NCBI GenBank assembly: GCA_017414585.1 | Contig: JAFQLN010000123.1 | Span: 1 to 8,353 of the forward strand | Origin: Clostridia bacterium | GTDB lineage: Bacteria > Bacillota_A > Clostridia > Oscillospirales > CAG-272 | Direction of reading: 5' to 3' | DNA length: 8,353 nucleotides | Shown: positions 1 to 6,396 of the stretch, in pieces | Layout of the letters: each line of letters begins with the position of its first letter | How positions within the stretch are numbered: position 1 is the stretch's first letter | Notes under the pieces: model-generated | The model's database searches: none | Told to the model about the DNA's origin: nothing | What the model saw: only the letters and a program-made list of their open reading frames with translations | Program-made: the position numbers and the translations under genes

Positions 1-513
1 ATGAGGGACTTGTTCAGCAGGATTTCAGGTTCTCCGCAGGAAGAAAAAATTCAATCCGCATACAGAAAAATGATGGCTGAAAACCATCATCTGCAGACGA
101 GAACGGAAATGGAGCTTGAGAAGAACCGAAAACAGCTTGCTAAGTTGAGACTGGAAATTGGGAAGGTTCTGGAAGGGAACAGTATCTATACCGAGGAAGA
201 TCTTGCGGCGGCACTGAACAATGTTAAGGCAAAGATTACCGAGGGCGAAGCAATTCTTTCAAAACTTCAGGATGAAGATGCGCAGAAGAAAGCATGGTGC
301 GATAATATGATTCCTGCATACCATCAGTTTCGAAACTGGGCTGAGGAATTTGAAAATGCTTCCCTTGAAACAAAGAAAATGATCGCCTGTCAGCTTTTCA
401 CGCGAGTAGAGATTGGCAAAGGATATAAGATACATATTGAACTGAACATGACATACCGACAGTTTATTGAGGATTGGTGTTCAGGCACAGTGATTGAAGC
501 GATTGCAGGATAA
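1..513 (+). CDS. Large serine recombinase, C-terminal part (cut by window edge)
   Basis: This is the C-terminal 170 residues of what appears to be a large serine recombinase, the enzyme that integrates and excises mobile elements by a serine-linked double-strand cleavage. What is visible: charged helical, coiled-coil-like segments at about residues 33-58 and 64-97, and a closing beta-like stretch at about 130-150 (QLFTRVEIGKGYKIHIEL), a tail pattern typical of clostridial recombinases. The resolvase domain with the catalytic serine and the zinc-ribbon domain are absent because the window begins here. The ATG at base 1 is in frame but probably internal, as such proteins are usually 450-600 residues long. 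The stop lies 65 bp from a broken tRNA-Asn gene, consistent with a site at the element's end. The family call rests on tail similarity only, so a degenerate recombinase cannot be excluded. Confidence 0.7.
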   Translation: MRDLFSRISGSPQEEKIQSAYRKMMAENHHLQTRTEMELEKNRKQLAKLRLEIGKVLEGNSIYTEEDLAAALNNVKAKITEGEAILSKLQDEDAQKKAWCDNMIPAYHQFRNWAEEFENASLETKKMIACQLFTRVEIGKGYKIHIELNMTYRQFIEDWCSGTVIEAIAG

Positions 514-578
514 ACTCTGACCGAACTGCTATGGAGGAGATTATAAATTTGTGTTTATTACATTCTGCCTCTTGAGCC
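1..578 (+). mobile_element. Right end of an integrated mobile element (serine-recombinase type)
   Basis: The stretch holds the tail of a large serine recombinase and 65 bp of non-coding DNA, and stops where sequence homologous to a tRNA-Asn gene begins at about 579. Recombinase genes of integrative elements and prophages usually lie at one extremity, next to the attachment site, and the order here (recombinase, short gap, broken tRNA) fits that. Hand counts of the first two 60-base lines give about 44% GC, lower than the chromosomal genes further right (one trkH line about 62%). The element extends left beyond the window, so its size and type (ICE, IME or prophage) cannot be told. The exact crossover is unknown; 578/579 is the last point with recognisable tRNA sequence. 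Confidence 0.6.
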
Positions 579-631
579 AGAGCACCTGACTGTTAATCAG
601 GGTGTCACTGGTTCGAGTCCAGTTGGGGGAG
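579..631 (+). pseudogene. tRNA-Asn(GUU) 3' fragment at element junction
   Basis: The 53 bases reproduce the 3' two-thirds of a tRNA-Asn. The D-stem 3' strand is GAGC (580-583). The anticodon stem CCTGA/TCAGG (585-589/597-601) closes loop CTGTTAA with anticodon GTT (592-594). A five-base variable loop (602-606) follows, then T stem ACTGG/CCAGT (607-611/619-623) with loop TTCGAGT, acceptor 3' strand TGGGGGA (624-630) and discriminator G631. No CCA is encoded. The bases upstream (about 561-578) do not supply the acceptor 5' strand TCCCCCA and only poorly mimic a D arm, so this cannot be a working tRNA. It is best read as the part of a tRNA-Asn gene left at the right end of an inserted element. 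Its native terminator is still attached. Confidence 0.85.
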
Positions 632-634
632 TGA

Positions 635-690
635 AAAAATCCTTCAGATTTAGTGAGTAATCACCAAAGATTTGAAGGATTTTTCTTTTC
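635..690 (+). terminator. Rho-independent terminator of the tRNA-Asn locus
   Basis: A 12-bp perfect stem pairs AAAAATCCTTCA (635-646) with TGAAGGATTTTT (673-684). It continues inward with five more pairs, two of them G-U, and a GTGA/TCAC tip (653-656/661-664) closed by a GTAA loop, which is GNRA type. The right arm runs into a T-rich tract (680-689). It starts three bases after the tRNA fragment, so it is the original terminator of that tRNA gene. Confidence 0.88.
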
Positions 691-739
691 ATTTCGTAAA
701 ACAAGCACTAACACATCATAAGAAACAACGAGAACATAG

Positions 740-769
740 ATCATGCGGCAGAAAACATACCCGCATGAT
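740..769 (+). repeat. Inverted repeat, 9-bp perfect arms, before GH13 gene
   Basis: ATCATGCGG (740-748) is the exact reverse complement of CCGCATGAT (761-769), with a 12-base A-rich loop between them. A G-U pair (739/770) extends it. No T tract follows, so it is not a standard terminator. It could be an operator or a repeat unit; the sequence alone does not say which. Confidence 0.6.
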
Positions 770-819
770 TGTAAACCGGAAAACACGGGCTGTTATTGAA
801 AAACAAAAAATATAAGCAT

Positions 820-866
820 TGGGCGTGTCGCATTTACATTGAAAAGTGTAATTTGCGACACGCCCA
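820..866 (+). repeat. Long hairpin in the GH13 upstream region
   Basis: TGGGCGTGTCGCA (820-832) pairs perfectly with TGCGACACGCCCA (854-866). An inner stem TTACA/TGTAA (834-838/847-851) forms after a small internal loop, giving about 18 bp around an 8-base tip. There is no following T tract and the ribosome binding site of the glycosidase begins 24 bases later. A weak -10-like TATAAG (811-816) precedes it, but I found no convincing -35. It could be a 5' mRNA stem-loop, an operator, or a copy of an interspersed palindromic repeat. Confidence 0.75.
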
Positions 867-903
867 TTCTGAACAGCAACGAATCGATCAGGAGGAAACA
901 ATC

Positions 904-2256
904 ATGATTCAGAAAGCATTATCCGCGCCGGCATGGCTGACATCAGGCGGGATCTATCAGATCAATCCCCGCACGTTTTCGGCAGAAGGAACTGTTTCTG
1001 CTGTAACAAAAGAACTTCCGTTTCTGGCGGATCTGGGATTCGGCACCATCTATCTTTGTCCGATTTTTGAAGAAGATGATTCCGAAAACCGTGACAACTG
1101 GAGCAAACGTCAGAAGGCTTCGGAAACGCAAAATCCGAAGAACCCTTACCGGATGAACGACTATTTCCGGATTGATGAAGAATACGGCACCATGGAAGAT
1201 CTGGCGGAATGTATCCGGGAATGTCACAGACTGGGCATGCATCTGATTCTCGATCTGGTCTATCTTCATATCGGTCCCAATGCCGCAATTCTGAAAATAC
1301 ATCCGGAATTTGCCAAGCAGAACATGGACGGCAGTTTTATCAATGGTTACTGGAATTTCCCGCTCCTGGATTTCAATCACCCCGGACTGAGGGAGTATCT
1401 CTGGAGCAATATGGTGTACTACATTGTAGTTCTGGATGCAGACGGATTCCGATGTGATGTGGGCGACGGTGTTCCGCTTGACTTCTGGACGGAAGGCTGC
1501 AGGCGAATCCGTGCCGTCAAACCGGATGCGGCTCTGATCAATGAAGGAACCCGCGGAGAATCCCTGCTCGCTGCTTTTCATGCCGTTTACGGCTTTTCAT
1601 GGCACGAATGTATATACGGCGTTCTGAGCGGTCAGAAAGATGCATCCGCGCTTGTTGAAAACTGGAACGGTACCAATCATAATTACCCGGAAGGAGCCCT
1701 GATTCTGCGGGATATGGACAACCATGACACGGTTACCGACTGGCCGAAGCGTGCGGAATGTCTTGCGGGACATCGGGGAATGGATCTGATTCAGGTTTTG
1801 AATTACAGCATCGACGGCATCCCCATGGTCTACTGCGGCAATGAACTGTGCGACACCACAGAAGTGAGTATGTTCGCCAACCGGTTCCATCCGGGACGTT
1901 TCAGCCCCACTCCAAGAGAAGAACTGAAAGATACCGACCAGTCCCTGCGAAGACAGGAAATTCTGCATACACTGAATCATGCCCGTGCGGAAGATGCCGT
2001 ACTGCAGACCGGAAAGACGATCTGGCTTGATCAGGATCAGCCGGATTCTGTCCTGTCATTCATGAGGAGCAGCGGAACACGCAGTCTCTGGTTCCTTGGA
2101 AATCTCAGTGGTAAGGAAATAACTGTCCGCACGAAAACAGCTGTCCCGACGGAAGACATTGAAACGATTCTTGCATACGGAACGGAACGAAATGGATCCT
2201 CCTGTTTCACCATGCAGCCATACGGTTTTATCATGATCAGAGAACCTCTTCACTGA
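904..2256 (+). CDS. GH13 alpha-amylase family glycosidase, cytoplasmic
   Basis: A 450-residue glycoside hydrolase of the GH13 clan, acting on alpha-glucosidic bonds of starch- or maltodextrin-like substrates by a retaining mechanism. All conserved regions of the (beta/alpha)8 barrel are visible: the first strand GGIYQINPRTF; region I DLVYLH (D117-H122, with Leu where most members have Asn); region II GFRCDVG with nucleophile D185; region III INEG with acid/base E214; region IV DNHD with D275. A beta-sandwich-like C-terminal domain covers about 365-450. There is no signal peptide, so it acts in the cytosol, probably on imported oligosaccharides. The start at 904 is chosen because AGGAGG (890-895) lies 8 bases before it; an upstream in-frame TTG would put the 820-866 hairpin inside the coding sequence. 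It stands alone: no transporter or phosphorylase gene is nearby. Exact specificity (amylase, neopullulanase, sucrose phosphorylase-like) cannot be told. Confidence 0.88.
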   Translation: MIQKALSAPAWLTSGGIYQINPRTFSAEGTVSAVTKELPFLADLGFGTIYLCPIFEEDDSENRDNWSKRQKASETQNPKNPYRMNDYFRIDEEYGTMEDLAECIRECHRLGMHLILDLVYLHIGPNAAILKIHPEFAKQNMDGSFINGYWNFPLLDFNHPGLREYLWSNMVYYIVVLDADGFRCDVGDGVPLDFWTEGCRRIRAVKPDAALINEGTRGESLLAAFHAVYGFSWHECIYGVLSGQKDASALVENWNGTNHNYPEGALILRDMDNHDTVTDWPKRAECLAGHRGMDLIQVLNYSIDGIPMVYCGNELCDTTEVSMFANRFHPGRFSPTPREELKDTDQSLRRQEILHTLNHARAEDAVLQTGKTIWLDQDQPDSVLSFMRSSGTRSLWFLGNLSGKEITVRTKTAVPTEDIETILAYGTERNGSSCFTMQPYGFIMIREPLH

Positions 2257-2511
2257 ACAGCAAATCATGGTAATAGAAGAATTGCGCATGAATCGGAATT
2301 TTGATATGAGATGACTTGCCGATTACCTGTTTGTCTGGCTGCGATACTCGTTTCGGTAAGTGATTCTGAGCGGCATAATCTTTCCGCTGTGTGCTGATAA
2401 TTATCTGTATCCTTTATGCTTGCCTCGCAGAGAACCGGAGCGTTTTGTGATCAAATTTATGCAGGTTTGTAAAAAATCACGTGAATACAAACTTTCATTC
2501 CGCTCTCACAG
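2257..2511 (+). other. Intergenic region with a nested dyad before the trk promoter
   Basis: No gene is seen in these 255 bases and no good terminator for the glycosidase. A loose stem ACTTGCCGA/TCGGTAAGT (2314-2322/2353-2361, one G-U, 30-base loop) is the only structure in the left part. Near the right end, AGGTTTGTA (2463-2471) pairs with TACAAACTT (2486-2494) and encloses the perfect palindrome TCACGTGA (2477-2484). This sits about 18 bp upstream of the -35 box of the trk operon and is a possible regulator site. Confidence 0.5.
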
Positions 2512-2540
2512 TTGACTTGCACACATTTCCGTGCTATAAT
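2512..2540 (+). promoter_or_regulatory. Sigma-A promoter of trkA-trkH
   Basis: The -35 box TTGACT (2512-2517) and -10 box TATAAT (2535-2540) are separated by exactly 17 bp, a near-perfect housekeeping promoter. The transcript would begin near 2547 and leave a leader of about 78 bases before the trkA start. Confidence 0.9.
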
Positions 2541-2561
2541 GAAACATTATACAGAATGTCC

Positions 2562-2584
2562 CCGTTTTTCCATCAGGGAAACGG
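2562..2584 (+). promoter_or_regulatory. Hairpin in the trkA mRNA leader
   Basis: CCGTTTTTC (2562-2570) pairs with GGGAAACGG (2576-2584) through nine pairs, two of them G-U, around a 5-base loop. It lies about 15 bases after the predicted transcript start and 28 bases before the Shine-Dalgarno sequence. No T tract follows, so attenuation is not evident; it may protect the 5' end of the message. Confidence 0.5.
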
Positions 2585-2624
2585 CGGATGCGGCCTTGTT
2601 TTGATTCCAAAAGGGAGAAGCCCG

Positions 2625-3983
2625 ATGAAAATTGTTGTAAACGGATGCGGGAAGATCGGTTCGACGATTCTCGCAAATCTCGCTGCGGAGGGACACGATG
2701 TCATTGCACTGGACAGCGATCCCGCCGTTGTGTCGGAAATGACAAATATTTATGATGTGATGGGGGTCTGCGGCAACGGCGCGGACTGCGAAACGCTGGA
2801 AACCGCCGGTGTTGAGAATGCGGAGCTGTTCATCGCCGCAACGGGATCGGACGAGCTGAATATGCTCTCCTGCTTCCTTGCGGGACGGATGGGTGCGGCG
2901 CATAACATTGCCCGGATCCGCAATCCCGAATACAACGACGAATCCCTCGGCTTCATGAAGCGTGAACTGGGGCTTTCCATGGCGATCAATCCCGAACTGC
3001 TTGCGGCGAAGGATTTATACAACATTCTCAATATGCCTTCCGTGGCAAAAGTGGAGACGTTCAGCGGACGCAGCTTTGAAATGGTGGAACTGCGTCTGAA
3101 GGAAAACAGCGTCCTTGACGGCATCAGTCTGGCTGAACTGCGGAACCGCTACAAAACGCGCGTCCTCATCTGTATTGTCCAGCGCAGCGAGGAAGTCTAC
3201 ATCCCCGGCGGTGATTTCGTTCTGAAAAGCGGGGACAAGATTGCTCTGACCGCGTCGCCGAATGAAATTCAGAAATTCCTGCGCCAGATCGGTCTTGTGC
3301 AGAAAAAAATCAAGAATGTCATGATTCTCGGCGGAAGCAAAACCGCATACTATCTTGCGAAAATGCTCGAATCAAACGCATCGGTCAAAATCATCGAGAA
3401 AAACGTGAAAACAGCGGAGGAACTGACGGAAACGCTGCCCGACTCCGTGATCATCCACGGTGACGGTGCCCAGCAGGAACTTCTCAACGAGGAAGGAATC
3501 CGTTCCACGGACGCTTTTCTGACGCTGACCGGCATGGATGAGCAGAACATCCTTCTCGCTATTTACGCCATGTCGCAGAATGTGCCGAAGGTTATCGCCA
3601 AAACAAACCGTCCGGAACTGTCCGCTATGGCGGAAAAGCTCGGACTGGACTGCATCGTTTCACCGCGGCAGATCATCGCGGATGTGCTGGTGCAGTATGC
3701 GCGCGCACTGGAAAATTCCCGCGGCAGTCATGTGGAAACGCTTTATAAGCTCATGGACGGACAGGTGGAAGCACTCGAATTCCATGTGCGGCAGGCAGTA
3801 CCGGAACTGACCGGTGTTCCTCTGCGGGAACTAAGCCGCAAACCCGGTATTCTCATCGCCGGCATTACACGCGGGCGCAGATCCATCGTCCCCGGCGGTG
3901 AAGACTGCATTATGCCCGGTGACCGTGTGGTTGTTCTGGCGGCAAACCAGCGTCTGGCTGACCTTGCCGATATCGTAAAGTGA
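2625..3983 (+). CDS. trkA: TrkA, cytosolic regulatory subunit of Trk K+ uptake
   Basis: A 452-residue TrkA, the peripheral membrane protein that binds NAD(H) or other nucleotides and gates the TrkH potassium channel. It shows the full-length duplicated architecture: RCK_N domain 1 (about 1-125) with Rossmann motif GCGKIG (G7, G9, G12) and acidic D30 at the end of the second strand; RCK_C 1 (about 140-222); RCK_N 2 (about 230-350) with the looser GGSKTAYYLA (G236-G237) and E258; RCK_C 2 (about 372-451). Family lengths are usually about 450-460, so it is complete. The start at 2625 is taken because MKIVVNGCGKIG is the standard N-terminus and GGGAG (2613-2617) lies 7 bases upstream; the frame is open farther left but runs through the promoter. 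It is followed after 7 bases by trkH, forming one operon. Confidence 0.95.
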   Translation: MKIVVNGCGKIGSTILANLAAEGHDVIALDSDPAVVSEMTNIYDVMGVCGNGADCETLETAGVENAELFIAATGSDELNMLSCFLAGRMGAAHNIARIRNPEYNDESLGFMKRELGLSMAINPELLAAKDLYNILNMPSVAKVETFSGRSFEMVELRLKENSVLDGISLAELRNRYKTRVLICIVQRSEEVYIPGGDFVLKSGDKIALTASPNEIQKFLRQIGLVQKKIKNVMILGGSKTAYYLAKMLESNASVKIIEKNVKTAEELTETLPDSVIIHGDGAQQELLNEEGIRSTDAFLTLTGMDEQNILLAIYAMSQNVPKVIAKTNRPELSAMAEKLGLDCIVSPRQIIADVLVQYARALENSRGSHVETLYKLMDGQVEALEFHVRQAVPELTGVPLRELSRKPGILIAGITRGRRSIVPGGEDCIMPGDRVVVLAANQRLADLADIVK

Positions 3984-3990
3984 GGGCGGT

Positions 3991-5436
3991 ATGAATATCA
4001 GACGAATTCTCTATACCCTCGGACAGCTTATCAAGCTCGAAGGGGTGCTTCTTGCCCTGCCGCTGGCAACAGCGCTCTGCTATGGGGAAGACAGAACCGC
4101 ACTGGCGTTTTTGATTACGATGGCAGGTGCACTTCTGATCGCCTTTCTGATGACGATCCCGACAAAAAAAGCGGACGCCACGATTTACGCACGCGAAGGC
4201 TTCATCATTACGGCTTCCGCGTGGCTCTTTATGTCCGCGATCGGTGCGCTTCCGTTTGTTCTCTCGGGGGATATCCCCTCCTATATCGACGCATACTTTG
4301 AAACTGTCAGCGGATTTACCACCACGGGCGCGTCGATTCTGACCGATGTGGAAGCCATGAGCCACGGATGCCTGTTCTGGCGCAGCTTCACGCACTGGAT
4401 CGGCGGCATGGGAATTCTGGTGCTGATGATGGCGATTTTCTCCGACTCCACCGGACGTTCGATCCATATCATGCGTGCGGAAATGCCCGGACCGATTGTG
4501 GAACGCATTGTTCCCCGGGTGCGCAATACGGCGAAAATTCTGTATCTGATCTATATCGTCATGACGTGCGTGCAGATTCTGCTGCACATCATCGGCGGTA
4601 TGCCGGTCTTTGATTCGATTATCCATTCGCTTGGGACTGCCGGAACGGGCGGCTTCGGGATCAAGTCAAACGGGCTGGCGGGATATTCCGCGTACCACCA
4701 GTGGGTGATCACAATTTTCATGCTCCTTTTCGGCGTGAACTTCAATCTTTATTACCTCATACTCATCAAAAAGTGGAAGGATGCTGTCCGCAGTGAGGAA
4801 TTGTGGGTGTATCTGGGTGTCGTCGCGGCGGCAAGTACGCTGATTGCGTTCAATATCTATCCCATGGTGGGAACAGCGGCAGATTCCGTGCGGTACGCGG
4901 CATTCCAGGTGGCGTCCATTATTACGACTACGGGGTATTCGACCGTTGACTTCAACCTCTGGCCGGGACTGTCGAAGACAATCCTGCTTCTGCTCATGTT
5001 TATGGGCGGATGTGCGGGTTCGACAGCGGGCGGGATGAAGGTTTCCCGTGCAGTGATTCTTGTGAAGAGTATCCGCTGTGAACTGAAACGGCTGATCCAT
5101 CCGCGTGAAGTGGCAAACGTCCGCTTTGAAAGCAAAAAACTGGAAGAGCAGACCCGGCACGGCGTAGGCGTCTATTTTGCTTTATACGCGCTCTGTATCG
5201 CGGCTGTGTTCCTCTGCCTGTCCTTTGAACCGTTCGACATAGAAACGAATTTCTCCGCTGCGGTAGCGTGCTTCAACAATGTCGGTCCCGGACTGGCGGG
5301 TGTCGGACCGATGTCGAGCTATGCCGCCTACAGTGACAGCGCGACGGTGCTTCTGTCGCTTGCCATGCTGTTCGGCAGACTGGAGATTTATCCGATGCTC
5401 ATTCTGCTCAGTCCGCGCACGTGGATCAAAAAGTGA
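3991..5436 (+). CDS. trkH: TrkH, K+-translocating membrane subunit
   Basis: A 481-residue integral membrane protein of the TrkH/KtrB superfamily that conducts K+ into the cell. The four pore repeats each show their filter: GFTTTGAS (108-115), LGTAGTGGFG (214-223), ITTTGYST (311-318) and NNVGPGL (429-435). The conserved intramembrane-loop motif GGCAGSTAGGMKVSR (339-353) and the C-terminal GRLEIYPMLIL (462-472) are also present. Length and hydrophobic pattern fit a complete protein. It starts 7 bases after the trkA stop; its weak ribosome binding site GAGGGCGG overlaps that stop codon, which suggests translational coupling. The extra N-terminal helices and the presence of a bipartite TrkA partner favour TrkH over KtrB. 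It is closed by a terminator 6 bases after the stop. Confidence 0.95.
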   Translation: MNIRRILYTLGQLIKLEGVLLALPLATALCYGEDRTALAFLITMAGALLIAFLMTIPTKKADATIYAREGFIITASAWLFMSAIGALPFVLSGDIPSYIDAYFETVSGFTTTGASILTDVEAMSHGCLFWRSFTHWIGGMGILVLMMAIFSDSTGRSIHIMRAEMPGPIVERIVPRVRNTAKILYLIYIVMTCVQILLHIIGGMPVFDSIIHSLGTAGTGGFGIKSNGLAGYSAYHQWVITIFMLLFGVNFNLYYLILIKKWKDAVRSEELWVYLGVVAAASTLIAFNIYPMVGTAADSVRYAAFQVASIITTTGYSTVDFNLWPGLSKTILLLLMFMGGCAGSTAGGMKVSRAVILVKSIRCELKRLIHPREVANVRFESKKLEEQTRHGVGVYFALYALCIAAVFLCLSFEPFDIETNFSAAVACFNNVGPGLAGVGPMSSYAAYSDSATVLLSLAMLFGRLEIYPMLILLSPRTWIKK

Positions 5437-5442
5437 AAAAAG

Positions 5443-5482
5443 AACGCATCGAACGGGTGTTACGCTCGGACGGTGCGTTTTT
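5443..5482 (+). terminator. Rho-independent terminator of trkA-trkH
   Basis: AACGCATCG (5443-5451) pairs with CGGTGCGTT (5471-5479), nine pairs with one G-U, and is followed by a run of five T (5478-5482). The 19-base interior can pair partly. It lies 6 bases after the trkH stop and separates the operon from the next promoter. Confidence 0.85.
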
Positions 5483-5516
5483 GCATGAGAATCCGATGAA
5501 AAAAATACCGGATATC

Positions 5517-5545
5517 TTGACGGAAGCATAACCGGATGATACAAT
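5517..5545 (+). promoter_or_regulatory. Sigma-A promoter of the five-helix membrane protein
   Basis: The -35 box TTGACG (5517-5522) and -10 box TACAAT (5540-5545) are 17 bp apart. The predicted transcript start near 5552 gives a short leader of about 27 bases with AAAGG (5566-5570) as ribosome binding site. Confidence 0.8.
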
Positions 5546-5578
5546 CAGGGTACGGACTCTGATCGAAAGGATGTTATC

Positions 5579-6250
5579 ATGTTCATACGAAAGCGAATTC
5601 CGGCAGTTTTGTTCTCCATCCTCTCCGTCGGTGCACTCGCCGCCGCACTGTTTGAGATTTACCGGGATGACGCGGCGCTTCTCTGGTCTGTTCTGTTTCC
5701 GCTGGCGGGACTGTTCGCCTGCCTCGCGTGCATGACAGCCGGTGTACAGACATGGTGGGTACTGGCGGCTGACGTGCTTCTTCTGTTCGTGTTCCTGCCG
5801 TTTCCGTTCCGGATGCAGAAATGGTGGCTGAACGGTGGCGGGATTATCTTCTATTTCGGCGTATTCTTCGCGCTCCTGCTCGGTGCCGGATGGCTGATCG
5901 GGTACCTGCCCGCACAGATTGCCGCTAAAGAGACGGGAGAAACGAAAAAAGCGCGTGCCGGACGGAGGATTCGGCTGACAATTCTGCTTGTCCTTCTCCT
6001 GCTCGTGCTGTTTTCGTTTTGGAATCTTGCGTTCGGCAATCCGGTGACGGCGATGATCGCGGGAAGCGATATGCGTGACTGGATCGCTGCGCAGGCGGAA
6101 AACGGCGCCATATACGAAATCAAGGGTGACCATCTGCCGCGGTATGACTGGTACGGAACGCAGTATCTCTTCGATCTCGCCGGAGAAGGAAGCCGCTGGG
6201 TACTGCACTGGAACGAAGGCAAAATACGGATCGACCACGGAAACTGGTGA
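5579..6250 (+). CDS. Five-helix membrane protein of unknown function, YfjL-like tail
   Basis: I do not recognise this 223-residue protein with certainty. Five hydrophobic segments are visible at about 9-27, 33-52, 58-75, 86-109 and 132-151. The basic stretch between helices 4 and 5 (117-132, rich in Lys and Arg) and the basic N-terminus (RKR) place both inside the cell. The last 70 residues, with GNPVTAM (153-159) right after helix 5 and many Trp and Tyr, would then lie outside. A short extracellular tail beginning GNP resembles small Firmicute membrane proteins annotated YfjL-like; this is a weak recollection, not a motif match. The start ATG 5579 has AAGG (5567-5570) 8 bases upstream; ATG 5571 is out of frame. 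It has its own promoter and is 146 bases from the next gene, which is transcribed the same way but separately. Confidence 0.75.
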   Translation: MFIRKRIPAVLFSILSVGALAAALFEIYRDDAALLWSVLFPLAGLFACLACMTAGVQTWWVLAADVLLLFVFLPFPFRMQKWWLNGGGIIFYFGVFFALLLGAGWLIGYLPAQIAAKETGETKKARAGRRIRLTILLVLLLLVLFSFWNLAFGNPVTAMIAGSDMRDWIAAQAENGAIYEIKGDHLPRYDWYGTQYLFDLAGEGSRWVLHWNEGKIRIDHGNW

Positions 6251-6316
6251 TCAACGCGCGGCTGCAGCCTGTCAGCGGAGAACAAACACGGGTGGAGTGA
6301 AACAAATTCGCCTCCA

Positions 6317-6345
6317 TTGCAGGTTGAGCACTCCTGTGTTATAAT
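6317..6345 (+). promoter_or_regulatory. Extended -10 promoter of the Xre-type regulator
   Basis: A perfect -10 box TATAAT (6340-6345) is preceded by the extended -10 element TG at 6337-6338. The -35 box TTGCAG (6317-6322) is poor, at 17 bp. Extended -10 promoters can work with weak -35 boxes. The predicted start is near 6352, inside the palindrome described next. Confidence 0.78.
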
Positions 6346-6350
6346 CATAC

Positions 6351-6370
6351 CAACGAAAGCGCTTTGGTTG
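6351..6370. promoter_or_regulatory. 20-bp palindromic operator candidate at the transcription start
   Basis: The site reads CAAC-N-AAAGCGCTTT-N-GTTG: a perfect 10-bp core palindrome (6356-6365) with matching CAAC/GTTG ends and a single non-pairing position on each side. It begins 5 bp after the -10 box, so a bound protein would block RNA polymerase. The likeliest ligand is the regulator encoded 26 bp downstream, acting on its own gene. A LacI-family protein is an alternative, since CG-centred AAAGCGCTTT cores are common there. Confidence 0.65.
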
Positions 6371-6396
6371 AAAATCATCAAAAACAGGAGAAAATT

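Noticed and set aside
561..631. Functional tRNA-Asn
   Set aside because: Bases upstream of 579 cannot pair with the acceptor 3' strand TGGGGGA, and the D arm is incomplete.
796..903. Upstream extension of the GH13 gene (TTG start at 796)
   Set aside because: It would translate through the 820-866 hairpin and past AGGAGG at 890-895. The ATG at 904 has ideal spacing and the protein then begins just before the first barrel strand.
2481..2624. Longer trkA starting at 2481
   Set aside because: The extension spans the TTGACT-17-TATAAT promoter, and TrkA proteins begin at MKIVVNGCGKIG.
2547..2624. c-di-AMP (ydaO/kimA-type) riboswitch before trkA
   Set aside because: The leader is only about 78 bases with one simple hairpin, too short for that class.
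3910..4626. Reverse-strand 238-residue frame opposite trkA/trkH
   Set aside because: It is His/Arg/Gln-rich with no domain pattern, and lies opposite two certain genes.
5426..6238. Reverse-strand 270-residue frame opposite the membrane protein
   Set aside because: It is low-complexity Arg/Gln/Glu-rich antisense. The forward frame has a promoter, a ribosome binding site and sensible membrane helices.
6351..6370. CcpA cre site
   Set aside because: The consensus needs TG...CA ends around the CG centre; here the first T and the final CA do not match.
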